Shown here piece by piece: positions 25,213 to 34,979 of a stretch of DNA of 64,000 nucleotides. The notes under the pieces were generated by a model. The model searched no databases. It had not been told where the DNA came from and worked only from the letters and a program-made list of their open reading frames with translations. This DNA comes from Bacteroidetes bacterium SB0662_bin_6 (GTDB lineage Bacteria; Bacteroidota; Rhodothermia; Rhodothermales; VXPQ01): positions 1 to 64,000 of the forward strand of contig VXPQ01000018.1 in the NCBI GenBank assembly GCA_009839485.1, given 5' to 3'. Every line of letters starts with the position of its first letter. Position 1 is the stretch's first letter. Position numbers and translations under genes: made by a program.

Positions 25213-27762
25213 ATGGCGCGAGCGCGAGGCAGAAAAAAAGCCACTCCGGCGCGAGGCTCCTCTTCCGCGAACACCCGGGACCGGAACAAGACAGGACTCT
25301 GGGGCCGTCTCGACGGGCGCACCCGGCATATCGTGTGTATCGGCATGCTGCTTGTCGTCGCCTTCGGGTTTTTCGCCCCCGCCGTGTTCTCGGACCGCTC
25401 TCTGATCGGGGACGATACGGTGCGGTGGCGCGCCATGGCGGAGTACATGCTCGATTACAAGGAAGAGACGGGCCGGCAGGCGCTCTGGGCCCCGAACGCC
25501 TTCGGCGGGATGCCCGGATACATGATCGCCTACGCCGAGCAGGTGCCCCAACTCGACGATATCCCGGCGCTGCTCCGAAAAGTGATCTGGCCGGTTTCTC
25601 ATTTTCTCGTGTTGCTGTTAGGCGCCTATTTTCTTGCCTTCTTTCTGACGAAGGACCGCTTTGTCGGGGCACTGGCTGCTGTGGCCTATGGCCTGACCAC
25701 CTACATGACCTTCATTCTGATCGCAGGGCACAATTCGCGGTTTATCACGCTGTGCTTCGCGCCCTGGCTTGTGCTGGCGTTCGTTGCCGCGCTCCGGCGC
25801 CCGGGCTTGTTGACCGCGCTCCTTTTTTCGATAGCGCTGGGCGTGAATTTGCGGGGCGGGCATGTGCAGATGACCTACTACATAGCGTTTCTGTTGGGCG
25901 TCTGGTGGGTGGTCGAGGCTGTATACGCCGGCATGCGGAAAGACTGGAAGCCGTTTGGCGTGGCCACGGTCTGGTTGGTGCTGGGCGGCGTGCTGGGCTT
26001 GCTGCTGGTGGCGCAGCCCTATCTGCTCCATTTCGAGTACAAGACCTTTACCATTCGGGGGGCTGTGGATGCGGCGCTTTCCGGCCTGGACTGGGACTAT
26101 GCCATGGGATGGAGCCAGGGCAGGGGAGAACTGGTTACGCTGCTTGCGGCGGATGCGTACGGCGGCGCCAGTCCGACCTATTGGGGGCCGAAGCCGTTCA
26201 CGTCAGGGCCGCACTATGTGGGCCCGATCGTGTTGTTGCTGGCGGTGTTTGCAGTGAGGCAATGGAGAAACCGGAGCGTGCTTGTGCTTTCCCTCATGGC
26301 GTTGTTCGCGACGCTGTTTTCTCTGGGGTCGCATTTTGCGTTGCTTAATCGCTTCATGTACGAGCATTTCCCCCTGTTCAATGCCTTTCGCGTGCCCGAG
26401 AGCTGGCTGGCGCTTACCGCGTTTGCCCTGGCGCTTCTGGCCGCGTTCGGGCTGCGCGGAGTGGGCAGAGATACGGGGCCCGACGGCGATCCTGCCGCCC
26501 GGCGTACGTTCCGGTGGCTATTCGGGGGCGTTTCCGGGGTGCTGCTCGTGCTCATGCTTTTGCCCGGCGTCTTCTACGATTTCGAGCGAGCCGGCGAGGA
26601 AGCGCAGGTCATGCAGGCGCTGCTGGCGGAGAGACCGGATATTGCTCCGAACGATCCGCGTGTGGCGCCCGCCGTACGCAGTTACCTTGACGAGCAGCAC
26701 GCCCTTCGGAAAGAGACATTCCGGTCCGAGATGCGGCGGTCGTTGTTCTTTCTGCTGCTTGCGGGCGGCATGATTCTTCTTTTTCAGAGGGGTAAAGCGC
26801 CCCGATGGGCGTTGCAGGCCGTCCTCGTGTTGCTTGTGGTGGTGGACTTGTGGGGCGTCGGGAGGCGGTATTTCAACAAGGACGATCTGGTTCGGGCGGA
26901 TGCTGTCGAGGAGCAGATTCTCACCTACGACGTGGACCGCTACATCCTCGGACAGCAGGAAGCCGCCGGTGGTTCGGGGCGTTTCCGCGTGCTTTCCCTG
27001 GAAGCGGGAAGCCCATTTCAGAATGCCCGTCCATCCTACCATTATGAATCCGTCGGGGGGTACCACGGGGCGAAACTTCGTCTGGCGCAGGACTATATCG
27101 ACGAGTTGTATGCAGATCCGGCCACGCGCTTGCCGAACGCGAACGCGCTGGATCTGCTCGGGGTCCGCTACGTGATTTCCCCGTCCCCGCTTCCCGGCCT
27201 GAATGTGGTGCACCAGGGCGCACAGACCGGTCTTTTTGTGCTTGAAAACATGGACGTTCCGCCCCGGGCCTGGCTGGTCGGCGAGACGGAGGTGGCGAGC
27301 GATCCGCCCGCGGCATGGGCGCGTTTGCGGGATCCGGCGTTCGACCTGCGCCGAACGGCCCTCCTGTACGAGCCGCTCGATGTGGACCCGGTTCCTGTCG
27401 ATTCGATAAGCGTGGCGAACGTCCGCATGCAATCCTGGTCTCTGCACGAGATTGTGCTGGATGTGGCGACGGACGCCCCCCGGTTGCTCGTGCTCGGCGA
27501 AGTGTTCTATCCGGCAGGGTGGGAGGCTACGGTCGGCGGCGAGGAGGCCCCCATTTTGCAGGTCGATCATATGTTGCGCGGCGTGCCGGTTCCGGCGGGC
27601 GCGCATCAGGTGGTCCTGCGTTTCGACCCGCCCCGGCACCGTATCGGCGTGGCGGTCGGCGCCGGTTCGACCGTGCTGGTGTACGGCGGCGTGGTGATGC
27701 TGCTGGCCGCGGGATGGCGGCGCAGACGCCGGCAGACCCACTCCTCTGCATCGGAGGCATGA
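25213..27762 (+). CDS. YfhO family multi-pass membrane protein
   Basis: An 849-residue inner-membrane protein with about 12 hydrophobic segments and a soluble C-terminal region. Motifs are DDTVRWRAMAEYMLDYKEETG, NAFGGMPGYM, GLTTYMTFILIAGHNSRF and FRVPESWLALTAFAL, which recall the GT-C fold with acidic residues in the first loop. In Firmicutes YfhO glycosylates lipoteichoic acid; in Bacteroidota the acceptor is unknown. It overlaps the next glycosyltransferase by 4 bp (ATGA) and starts the envelope-glycan cluster. A final transmembrane helix (STVLVYGGVVMLLAAGW) precedes a basic tail. Confidence 0.88.
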   Translation: MARARGRKKATPARGSSSANTRDRNKTGLWGRLDGRTRHIVCIGMLLVVAFGFFAPAVFSDRSLIGDDTVRWRAMAEYMLDYKEETGRQALWAPNAFGGMPGYMIAYAEQVPQLDDIPALLRKVIWPVSHFLVLLLGAYFLAFFLTKDRFVGALAAVAYGLTTYMTFILIAGHNSRFITLCFAPWLVLAFVAALRRPGLLTALLFSIALGVNLRGGHVQMTYYIAFLLGVWWVVEAVYAGMRKDWKPFGVATVWLVLGGVLGLLLVAQPYLLHFEYKTFTIRGAVDAALSGLDWDYAMGWSQGRGELVTLLAADAYGGASPTYWGPKPFTSGPHYVGPIVLLLAVFAVRQWRNRSVLVLSLMALFATLFSLGSHFALLNRFMYEHFPLFNAFRVPESWLALTAFALALLAAFGLRGVGRDTGPDGDPAARRTFRWLFGGVSGVLLVLMLLPGVFYDFERAGEEAQVMQALLAERPDIAPNDPRVAPAVRSYLDEQHALRKETFRSEMRRSLFFLLLAGGMILLFQRGKAPRWALQAVLVLLVVVDLWGVGRRYFNKDDLVRADAVEEQILTYDVDRYILGQQEAAGGSGRFRVLSLEAGSPFQNARPSYHYESVGGYHGAKLRLAQDYIDELYADPATRLPNANALDLLGVRYVISPSPLPGLNVVHQGAQTGLFVLENMDVPPRAWLVGETEVASDPPAAWARLRDPAFDLRRTALLYEPLDVDPVPVDSISVANVRMQSWSLHEIVLDVATDAPRLLVLGEVFYPAGWEATVGGEEAPILQVDHMLRGVPVPAGAHQVVLRFDPPRHRIGVAVGAGSTVLVYGGVVMLLAAGWRRRRRQTHSSASEA

Positions 27763-29069
27763 AGCGGCTCCTCTTCGTCACATACTACTTTCCGCCGTCG
27801 GGCGGGCCGGGTGTGCAACGCAGCCTTAAGTTCGTGAAGTATCTGCCCGAATTCGGATGGCGCCCCACCGTGCTTACCGTACGTCCGGAGAGCGCTTCCT
27901 GGCCCGATCCCGATCCGGATTCGGTGGCCGAAATTCCGGAAGGGACCCTGGTGGAACGCACCGGAGCATGGGATCCCTATGCCCTGTATGCCCGCCTGAA
28001 AGGCCGGAAAAAACAGGAGGTCATATCGGTCGGGTTTACCGGAGAGGACGGAGCGGTTCCCCACCGCCGGTTCGCGCGGTGGATCCGGGCGAACCTGTTT
28101 CTGCCGGATGCACGGGTCGGATGGGTTCCGTTCGCCACGGCGCGCGCACGAGCGCTGATGCGGCAGCAATACGATGCGGTGCTTACTACGGGACCGCCGC
28201 ATTCCACCCATTTCGCCGGGCTGGCCCTGCGCCGTACGCACGGTACGCCCTGGCTCGTCGACTTTCGGGACCCCTGGACAGAGATCGATTATCATGCCGA
28301 CCTGCCGATGACCGGCCCTGCCCGGGCGCTGGATGCCTTGCTTGAACGGCAGGTGCTGCGGAAAGCCGACGGATTTTCCGTCGTGAGTGCGTCCATGCAG
28401 CGCCGGTTTGCTCAGCGGGGGTATGCGTCGGAGGTGATCGAAAACGGGTTCGATCCGGCCGATTTCGAGGAATCCGCATCCTCTTCCACGGTTTCCGGCG
28501 ACGCGTTTGTGGTAGCCCATGTGGGAAATATGAACCGGACCCGGAATCCGGAGGCGCTCTGGAAGGCGCTCTCCGCTCCGGAAACCGCCTCGGATTGGTC
28601 CGACCTGCAATGCCGGTTCACAGGGCACGTCGATTCCTCTGTGCTCGCTTCTGCGTCGGCCTTCTGTCCCGGGGTACGTCTCGATACATTGCCGTATGTT
28701 CCCCATCGGACAGCCATTGACCGGATGCGTGAAGCCGCGTTGCTATTGCTTTGCATCAACCGGGTAGAAGGAGCGGAGGGCATTGCGACCGGCAAGCTGT
28801 ATGAATACCTTGCATCGGGTCGTCCTGTGCTGGCGTTGGGTCCTGTGAACGGAGACGCCGCGCGTATTTTACAGGAAACCGGTGCCGGGCGCATGTTCGA
28901 TTTCGATGATACGGATGGAGTGCGCGCTTTCCTGCGTACGCACTACGAAGCGTGGCGCGCGGGTTCTCCCCTGCAAGGAGCGCCTCCGGACCGGATCGCC
29001 CGGTACAGCCGCCGGGAGCAGGCCCGGCAGCTTGCCGCATTGCTTTCCGGTCTTTCCGAAGGCTCATAG
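27759..29069 (+). CDS. Glycosyltransferase (GT4-like, GT-B fold)
   Basis: A 436-residue cytosolic glycosyltransferase-like protein. It starts MKRLLFVTYYFPPSGGPGVQRSLK, typical of GT4 donors with a Gly-rich loop. It continues with AVLTTGPPHSTHFAGLALRR and LVDFRDPWTE, and a C-terminal nucleotide-sugar region around EGIATGKLYEYLASGRPVLAL. The internal start was chosen because the upstream frame lies inside yfhO. Its 4-bp overlap with yfhO and the following UDP-GlcNAc epimerase suggest surface polysaccharide or glycolipid assembly. Donor and acceptor are unknown. Confidence 0.88.
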   Translation: MKRLLFVTYYFPPSGGPGVQRSLKFVKYLPEFGWRPTVLTVRPESASWPDPDPDSVAEIPEGTLVERTGAWDPYALYARLKGRKKQEVISVGFTGEDGAVPHRRFARWIRANLFLPDARVGWVPFATARARALMRQQYDAVLTTGPPHSTHFAGLALRRTHGTPWLVDFRDPWTEIDYHADLPMTGPARALDALLERQVLRKADGFSVVSASMQRRFAQRGYASEVIENGFDPADFEESASSSTVSGDAFVVAHVGNMNRTRNPEALWKALSAPETASDWSDLQCRFTGHVDSSVLASASAFCPGVRLDTLPYVPHRTAIDRMREAALLLLCINRVEGAEGIATGKLYEYLASGRPVLALGPVNGDAARILQETGAGRMFDFDDTDGVRAFLRTHYEAWRAGSPLQGAPPDRIARYSRREQARQLAALLSGLSEGS

Positions 29070-29102
29070 ATAAACCTGTCCTGTGCGTATAGCCCGCCTG
29101 CC

Positions 29103-30152
29103 ATGCATATTGTAACCGTCGTCGGCGCCCGCCCCCAGTTCGTCAAGGCAGCTCCCTTGCGCCGCGCCCTTATGGATGCCGGCATTCGGGAAACGCTGGT
29201 GCATACCGGGCAGCACTATGATCCGGAGATGAGCGCCGTTTTTTTTGAGGAACTGGGGTTGCCCGATCCCGATGCGAACCTTGGAACGGGGTCCGGCACC
29301 CACGCCGTACAGACCGGCGAGACGATGATGCGGCTCGAAGCCCTGCTGATGCAGGGGCCGCTGCCGGATGGGCTGATCGTGTACGGCGATACGAACGGCA
29401 CGCTGGCTGGCGCCCTGGTGGCCGCCAAACTGGGTATTCCGCTCATTCATGTGGAAGCCGGGTTGCGTTCCTTCAACCGGCGCATGCCGGAGGAAATCAA
29501 CCGGGTCGTGACCGATCGGCTGGCCTCTCTGCTTTGTTGTCCGACGGTAACGTCGGTCCGTAACCTTGCTGCCGAAGGGATCATGGAGGGCGTACACCTG
29601 ACGGGTGACGTCATGCTGGACGCCACGCGTTTTTTTGCAGAGGCCGCCGGACGGCGGGCGCCGCTGACGTCCGTGACGAAACATGGACCGGGCGCGTATT
29701 ATGCGGCCACGGTGCATCGGGCGGGGAATACCGACGATCCCGAACGGCTGGCGGGTATTTTCGAAGGACTGGGGCGGCTGGATGCTCCTGTCGTGGTTCC
29801 GCTGCATCCGAGGACGCAAGCCCGTCTTTCCGGGATTTCCGTTCCGGAGAATGTGGAGATTACAGATCCCCAGAGCTACCTGCGCATGCTCACGCTCGTA
29901 CGTTGCGCCCGTGCTGTGCTGACCGATTCAGGAGGGCTGCAAAAAGAGGCGATATGGCTGGGCGTACCGTGCATCACCCTGCGCGAAGAAACCGAGTGGG
30001 TGGAAACGCTGGAAGGGGGCTGGAACCGGCTGGCCGGCGCTGATCCGGCCCGCATTGCGGAATCTGCCCTGATCCGTCCGGCAACACCCGCCCCCGAGGC
30101 GGGGAAACCGGGCGCCGCCGCCCGGATCGCCGCGTTGCTTGCGAACCGGTAA
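29103..30152 (+). CDS. wecB: UDP-N-acetylglucosamine 2-epimerase (non-hydrolysing)
   Basis: A 349-residue cytosolic enzyme interconverting UDP-GlcNAc and UDP-ManNAc for surface polysaccharide. The signature opening VVGARPQFVKAAPLRRAL and HTGQHYDPEMS are present, followed by VYGDTNGTLAGALVAAKLGIPLIHVEAGLRS and EEINRVVTDRLA. The C-terminal DSGGLQKEAIWLGVPCITLREETEW completes the active site. All key residues recognisable to me are retained. The symbol is by homology; no wecC-type dehydrogenase is in the window. Confidence 0.94.
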   Translation: MHIVTVVGARPQFVKAAPLRRALMDAGIRETLVHTGQHYDPEMSAVFFEELGLPDPDANLGTGSGTHAVQTGETMMRLEALLMQGPLPDGLIVYGDTNGTLAGALVAAKLGIPLIHVEAGLRSFNRRMPEEINRVVTDRLASLLCCPTVTSVRNLAAEGIMEGVHLTGDVMLDATRFFAEAAGRRAPLTSVTKHGPGAYYAATVHRAGNTDDPERLAGIFEGLGRLDAPVVVPLHPRTQARLSGISVPENVEITDPQSYLRMLTLVRCARAVLTDSGGLQKEAIWLGVPCITLREETEWVETLEGGWNRLAGADPARIAESALIRPATPAPEAGKPGAAARIAALLANR

Positions 30153-30175
30153 CGCCGCACCCTGTGCTGCACGTC

Positions 30176-31264
30176 ATGCTACCGAAATTGCTTTTCGTCT
30201 ATATCCATCCCGCCTCGTTTGTCCGAGAGGATATACGCTTGCTCGAAGAAGCGTACGAGGTGGTATCGTTCCGGTTCGGAGGTGCGCAAAAGCCGGGCCT
30301 GTTCGCGTTTGCAGGGTTGTTTTGCAAACAACTCTTCTGGTTGCTCCGGGAGCTTCCCGGGGCAGTGGCCGTCTACGGCTGGTTCGTCGACTATCACATG
30401 GTCCTGCCGGTTGCGGCGGCCCGCTGTTTTCGGAAACCCGTGCTGGCCGTGGTAGGGGGCTTCGATGCGGTCTCCTTGCCTTCGTTGGGGCATGGCGTGG
30501 CGCTGACCGGCTGGCGCCGCCGGCTGGCCCGCATGGTGTTTCGCCGGGCGGATGCACTGCTTCCCGTGTCGCCGTCGCTGGTTCGGTCGAAGAACCGTTT
30601 TTCGGAAGGGCCGGAAGCACGGGAATACGGTTTCCGGATGCTTGCGCCGGATACGCCCGCTGCTGTTCTTGTCGTTCCTACGGGCTACGATCCGGGGGCG
30701 TGGCCTGCGGGTCCCGACGACCGGGCTCCGGTAGTGGGAACAGTCGGGTTCATCGACGAGGGACGGACTTTCCGGATCAAAGGGATTGATTTGTTTTTGG
30801 ACGCGGCCCGTCTCATGCCGGATGTTCGTTTCCGGATCGTAGGCGTGCGGAATCGGGAAGCGATCGCGGCGCGATACGATCCGCCGCCGAACGTCGAGAT
30901 GATTCCGCCCGTGCCGCGCGAGCAGTTGCCGGCGCAGTATCACGAAATGTCCGTGTATGTGCAGTTGTCGAGAGCGGAGGGCTTCCCGAACGTATTGTGC
31001 GAGGCGATGCTGTGCGGATGCGTGCCGGTGGGGAGCCGGGTGTTCGGCATTCCGGATTGTATTGGCGAGGCCGGTTTCCTGGTGGACGAGTCGCACGCTT
31101 CCGCGGTATGCGAGGCGATTCGGGCGGCGTTGCGCGCAGCGGATCCGGTCTTGCGCACGGCAGCCCGTGCGCGTATCGAGCGTTTTTTTCACCGGGATCG
31201 GCGCCGGGAGAAGTTGCTGACCATTTTAGCCGGATTCACAGGGGGAGGGCGTCATGTCCGCTGA
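30176..31264 (+). CDS. Glycosyltransferase family 4 protein
   Basis: A 362-residue GT-B glycosyltransferase. A short N-terminal Rossmann region (LLFVYIHPASFVREDIRLLEE) is followed by VLAVVGGFDAVSLPS. The C-terminal donor domain contains VGTVGFIDEGRTFRIKGIDLFLDAARLMPD, then VYVQLSRAEGFPNVLCEAMLCGCVPVGSRVFGIPDCIG with the family E-x7-E. The ATG at 30176 is preferred over the GTG at 30164. Its last 11 bp overlap the HprK-like gene, so the two are likely co-translated. Substrates are unknown. Confidence 0.9.
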   Translation: MLPKLLFVYIHPASFVREDIRLLEEAYEVVSFRFGGAQKPGLFAFAGLFCKQLFWLLRELPGAVAVYGWFVDYHMVLPVAAARCFRKPVLAVVGGFDAVSLPSLGHGVALTGWRRRLARMVFRRADALLPVSPSLVRSKNRFSEGPEAREYGFRMLAPDTPAAVLVVPTGYDPGAWPAGPDDRAPVVGTVGFIDEGRTFRIKGIDLFLDAARLMPDVRFRIVGVRNREAIAARYDPPPNVEMIPPVPREQLPAQYHEMSVYVQLSRAEGFPNVLCEAMLCGCVPVGSRVFGIPDCIGEAGFLVDESHASAVCEAIRAALRAADPVLRTAARARIERFFHRDRRREKLLTILAGFTGGGRHVR

Positions 31265-32372
31265 GCGAGTGTGCGCATATCGCATGATGGGGCGGAATGT
31301 GGAGGTTCGCTGCGACGCTTCGAAGGGCGCGGCCATCCTGCAGGAAGAGCTGGCGGCCTATCCTCCTGCGGTTGCGACAGCCCCCCCGGACCTTGTTGTC
31401 CGGTATGCGCCGGTCGAATACGCCGGGCTGCGATTCGCCAATCCTTCCGTTCACTGTGAGATGGAGGACGGTTTCGTTATAAAGGGTCGCATGGCGACCG
31501 TGCGTTTTCGTCTTGAAGAGGATCGTCTCCTCGGCGTCGATTTTTATCCGGTTTCCGCAAAGTCTTCCCTGATGCGGGGATTGCGCCGCATGGCGGATAT
31601 ACAGTATACCTCTCGCGAGGAACGCGCCGGGGTTATTTTTCACGAGTGGGTGGCCGGACCTGCAGCCTACTGGGCGCCGGACCTGGCGCTTGTGCATGCC
31701 TCTTCCTTCTCGGATGCGCGCGGCGTAACCCTGATCGGGGGCACGGGCGGCACGGGCAAGACGTCGCTGGCGCTGGAGTTGTGCCGCCGGCACGGCTTCC
31801 GGTTCGTAGCCGACGACATTTCCTTCGTAGGGGGGAATGGGCATGTGTGGCCTAATCTGGCCTCGCCCAAGATATATGCCTACAACATTGAAGGCGATTC
31901 GGAACTGGCCGGTCGTTTGCTGGGCGGGCGCACGGCGGCAGACCGCTTGCACTGGGCATTGCATCGTCGCCGGGGGCCTGCTTTCGTTCGCCGCCGGATG
32001 GCTCCTGCCGCCCTGTACGATAGCTTCGACAGGGAAGGCGGTCCTTTATACCGGTATGTCATCCTGGTCCGGGAGGACCGGCCGGACCTCCATATTTCCG
32101 ACATTTCTCCGGCCCGCGCAGCGGAGATAAGCGTACGCGTGATGCAGGCGGAATATGCCGGGTTTCACAATCATCTCCACTGGCATGCGGTGAATCGGGC
32201 GGCAGACGATCTTCCGCCGATTGTTTCCGTGACCGAGGTGCTCCACAGGTGGCGGGAGATGCTGGCCCGCGTGCTGGGTCAGGCATCCTGCCAGCTCGCC
32301 CGGATTCCCCGCTCGATGGAACACGGCGCATTTCGGTGCCGGATGGCCGGGTTGCTGGCGGATGCGGGTTAG
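31254..32372 (+). CDS. HPr kinase-like P-loop ATPase
   Basis: A 372-residue protein whose central part matches HprK-related kinases. The Walker A is GGTGGTGKT at residues 162-170, followed by LALELCRRHGFRFVADDISFV, as in HprK where an acidic pair follows the P-loop. It is neither a standard Gram-positive HprK (no usual N-terminal domain) nor near ptsH. The first 150 residues and the last 150 are not recognised. Its 11-bp overlap with a glycosyltransferase places it in the glycan cluster, perhaps phosphorylating a sugar, lipid or carrier (inference). Confidence 0.72.
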   Translation: MSAERVCAYRMMGRNVEVRCDASKGAAILQEELAAYPPAVATAPPDLVVRYAPVEYAGLRFANPSVHCEMEDGFVIKGRMATVRFRLEEDRLLGVDFYPVSAKSSLMRGLRRMADIQYTSREERAGVIFHEWVAGPAAYWAPDLALVHASSFSDARGVTLIGGTGGTGKTSLALELCRRHGFRFVADDISFVGGNGHVWPNLASPKIYAYNIEGDSELAGRLLGGRTAADRLHWALHRRRGPAFVRRRMAPAALYDSFDREGGPLYRYVILVREDRPDLHISDISPARAAEISVRVMQAEYAGFHNHLHWHAVNRAADDLPPIVSVTEVLHRWREMLARVLGQASCQLARIPRSMEHGAFRCRMAGLLADAG

Positions 32373-32634
32373 TCGAGGGAGAGACTGTCTAACTTTCCTG
32401 GACCATTTCTCTGAAACACTGGCGGTCTGAGAAAAACAGACATATCTGTTCAGGAGGTTTGACTTCGGGCATGAGGTTTATGTGTAATTTTTTAAATTTA
32501 TGATGTTTCGCGGGCAATCGCTCCTGTGATCATTTTCATGGATTTTAGGGAATGCATTGTGATCGCAAAACATACAGGCGTATCGTCATCCGGAAGACCC
32601 CCATTTTCATTTCAAAAGACGGTAGACGAGGACA
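32373..32634. other. AT-rich 262-bp gap before the WD40 gene
   Basis: Clearly more AT-rich than the surrounding DNA (for example TAATTTTTTAAATTTATGATG near 32485). TTTG at 32458 and TAATTTTT at 32485 loosely resemble a Bacteroidota promoter, but the 23-bp spacing is long. No gene is supported. The base composition shift continues into the WD40 gene. Confidence 0.4.
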
Positions 32635-34890
32635 ATGTACTCTCCATTTCGTTTTTGCGGGCTGCAATCGATTCGTGCAGGTTGCTTTTGCGCCAGACAG
32701 CATAAGCGTCATCCGGTTTTTCCTGTCTCATGGATTGGCAGGCATGTGGTTGTTGGTCTTTTGTTGGCGTCTGCGCCGTTTCTACACGGAAAGAGCTTCG
32801 GTCAACTGGTAAGGAGTTGGCCGCATAGTTCTACTCTCGGGCATACGGCTTGGGTTTTTTCGGTCGCCTTTTCGCCCGATGGCAGTACCGTGGCATCCGC
32901 GTCCGATGACAGAACCATCAGGTTGTGGGATGTGGCTACGGGAGAAAGCATCCAAACGCTTGTGCATACACATCGGGTCACTTCGGTGGCCTTTTCGCCC
33001 CATGGAAACATGCTGGCCTCGGGAAGCGCCGACGGAATCGTCAGGCTGTGGGATGTGGCTACGGGATCCAACACCGCAACGCTCTCGCATGGACATTTTG
33101 TTCATTCGGTGGCCTTTTCGCTCGATGGAAAATCACTGGCTTCGGGAAGTGCTGACGGAACCGCCAGACTTTGGGATGTGGCTACGGGATTCAGTAAAAC
33201 GTTCGGGACGCATGCCGGGGATGTCCGTTCGGTAGTTTTTTCGCCCGATGACAGTACTCTTGCATCTGCATCCGATGACGGAACCGTCAGGCTGTGGGAT
33301 GTGGCTACGGGAGAAAGCCCCCAAACATTTGTGCATACACATTGGGTCACTTCGGCAGCCTTTTCGCCCGATGGAAACATGCTGGCTTCGGGAGCCTTTG
33401 ACGGAGCCGTCAGGCTGTGGGATGTGGCTACGGGATACAGCACCGCAACGCTACCGGGCCATGCCAGGCCCGTCTATTCGGTAGCCTTTTCGCCCGATGG
33501 TAGTATTGTGGCATCTGCGTCCGGAGACAATGTCATCAGGCTTTGGGATGTGGCTACGGGATCCATCACCGCATTCCTCGCGGGGCATACGCATCCGGTT
33601 CGAGGGGTAGCCTTTTCGCCCGATGGCAGTACCCTTGCATCTGCGTCCTATGACGGAACCATCAGGCTATGGGATGTGATTTCGGGAAGTCTTGCCTCTA
33701 CGTTTGGACCCGGAAGCAGACCCCTGACGGTTGTTTATTCGCCTGATGGTAGCATGCTGGCCTCGGGGGGGTGGCACGGAACCATCGGGCTTTGGGATGC
33801 AGCTACGGGATCCAATATCAGAATGCTCAGGGGGCACACGGGGTATATCAGGGTTATCTATTCGGTCGCCTTTTCACCTGATGGTAACATGCTGGCGTCT
33901 GGGGGTCTTGACGGAACCGTCAGACTGTGGGATGTGGCTACGGGAGCCAACACCGCAACGCTATTGAGAAATGCCGGGCGCGCCTATTCGGTAGCCTTTG
34001 CACCCGATGGAAACATAGTGGCCTCGGGAGGCAATGACGGGATCATCAGGCTGTGGGATGTGGCTACGGGGTCCGATATCGGAACGTTCAGGGAGGATTT
34101 GGATTTGGGGATTATCTATTCGGTCGCCTTTTCGCCCGATGGAAAATTACTGGCTTCGGGAAGCGCTAACGGAATCGTCCGGCTGTGGGACGTGGCTACG
34201 GGATTCATTAAAACGCTCGGGAGGCATGACCGAAATGTCAATTTGGTAACCTTTTCGCCTGATGGAAAATTACTGGCTTCGGGAAGCGCTGACGGAACCG
34301 CCAAGCTGTGGGATGTGGCTACGGGATTCAATAAAACGTTGGCGGTGCATTACAGGAATGTCAATTCGGTAGCCTTTTCACCCGATGGAAAATTCCTGGC
34401 TTCGGGAGGCGATGACAATGCCGTCCGGCTGTGGGATGTGGCTACCGGATTCAATGTCAAAACGCTATCGGGACATACGTTTTGGATTACTTCGGTAGCC
34501 TTTTCGCCCGATGGTAACATGCTGGCGTCGGGAGCGTGGGATGGCTTCATCAAGCTGTGGGACGTATCGGATATCGTAACCCATGCGTTCGATGCCGAAG
34601 GCGAGGTTCCAACAGCTTTCCAGTTGCACGGCAATTATCCCAATCCGTTCAATCCCTCGACGCGCGTGGTATTCGACCTGCCGTCGGCGGCCGAAGTGAC
34701 GGTGCATGTCTTTGACGTTCTGGGAAGGAACGTGATCGTCACAAGCCCCGTGTCCTTATCGAGCGGCTGGGGCCATTCGCTTGAAATGAACGCCTCCTCG
34801 TTGCCCTCGGGCGTGTATGTCTATCAGATAAGGGCGCAGGCGGGCTCGGAGATGCTGGTCCAGTCAGGGCGCATGACCCTCGCGAAATGA
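32635..34890 (+). CDS. Fourteen-repeat WD40 protein with T9SS sorting domain
   Basis: A 751-residue predicted secreted protein. A hydrophobic segment (HVVVGLLLASAPFLHGKSFGQ, about residues 37-57) is a likely late signal peptide; the true start is uncertain. Fourteen WD repeats follow, each ending near RLWDVATG, enough for two seven-bladed propellers. Repeats are nearly identical in DNA as well as protein, pointing to recent internal duplication or conversion. The last ~95 residues (from FQLHGNYPNPFNPSTRVVFDL) are a type A T9SS sorting domain, so it should be surface-exposed. Repeat proteins like this usually bind other molecules; ligand unknown. Confidence 0.88.
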   Translation: MYSPFRFCGLQSIRAGCFCARQHKRHPVFPVSWIGRHVVVGLLLASAPFLHGKSFGQLVRSWPHSSTLGHTAWVFSVAFSPDGSTVASASDDRTIRLWDVATGESIQTLVHTHRVTSVAFSPHGNMLASGSADGIVRLWDVATGSNTATLSHGHFVHSVAFSLDGKSLASGSADGTARLWDVATGFSKTFGTHAGDVRSVVFSPDDSTLASASDDGTVRLWDVATGESPQTFVHTHWVTSAAFSPDGNMLASGAFDGAVRLWDVATGYSTATLPGHARPVYSVAFSPDGSIVASASGDNVIRLWDVATGSITAFLAGHTHPVRGVAFSPDGSTLASASYDGTIRLWDVISGSLASTFGPGSRPLTVVYSPDGSMLASGGWHGTIGLWDAATGSNIRMLRGHTGYIRVIYSVAFSPDGNMLASGGLDGTVRLWDVATGANTATLLRNAGRAYSVAFAPDGNIVASGGNDGIIRLWDVATGSDIGTFREDLDLGIIYSVAFSPDGKLLASGSANGIVRLWDVATGFIKTLGRHDRNVNLVTFSPDGKLLASGSADGTAKLWDVATGFNKTLAVHYRNVNSVAFSPDGKFLASGGDDNAVRLWDVATGFNVKTLSGHTFWITSVAFSPDGNMLASGAWDGFIKLWDVSDIVTHAFDAEGEVPTAFQLHGNYPNPFNPSTRVVFDLPSAAEVTVHVFDVLGRNVIVTSPVSLSSGWGHSLEMNASSLPSGVYVYQIRAQAGSEMLVQSGRMTLAK

Positions 34891-34979
34891 CGTAGGGAAC
34901 GTAGCGGGGGTTTCGGCGGCGATGAACAAACCTGGCGGCGCGCGCGTCTAATGCCGGACCTTTCATTTCGCTATCTGCC

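Noticed and set aside
32860-34570. Many regularly spaced DNA repeats that could be mistaken for a repeat array
   Set aside because: They are WD40 codons in one continuous frame.
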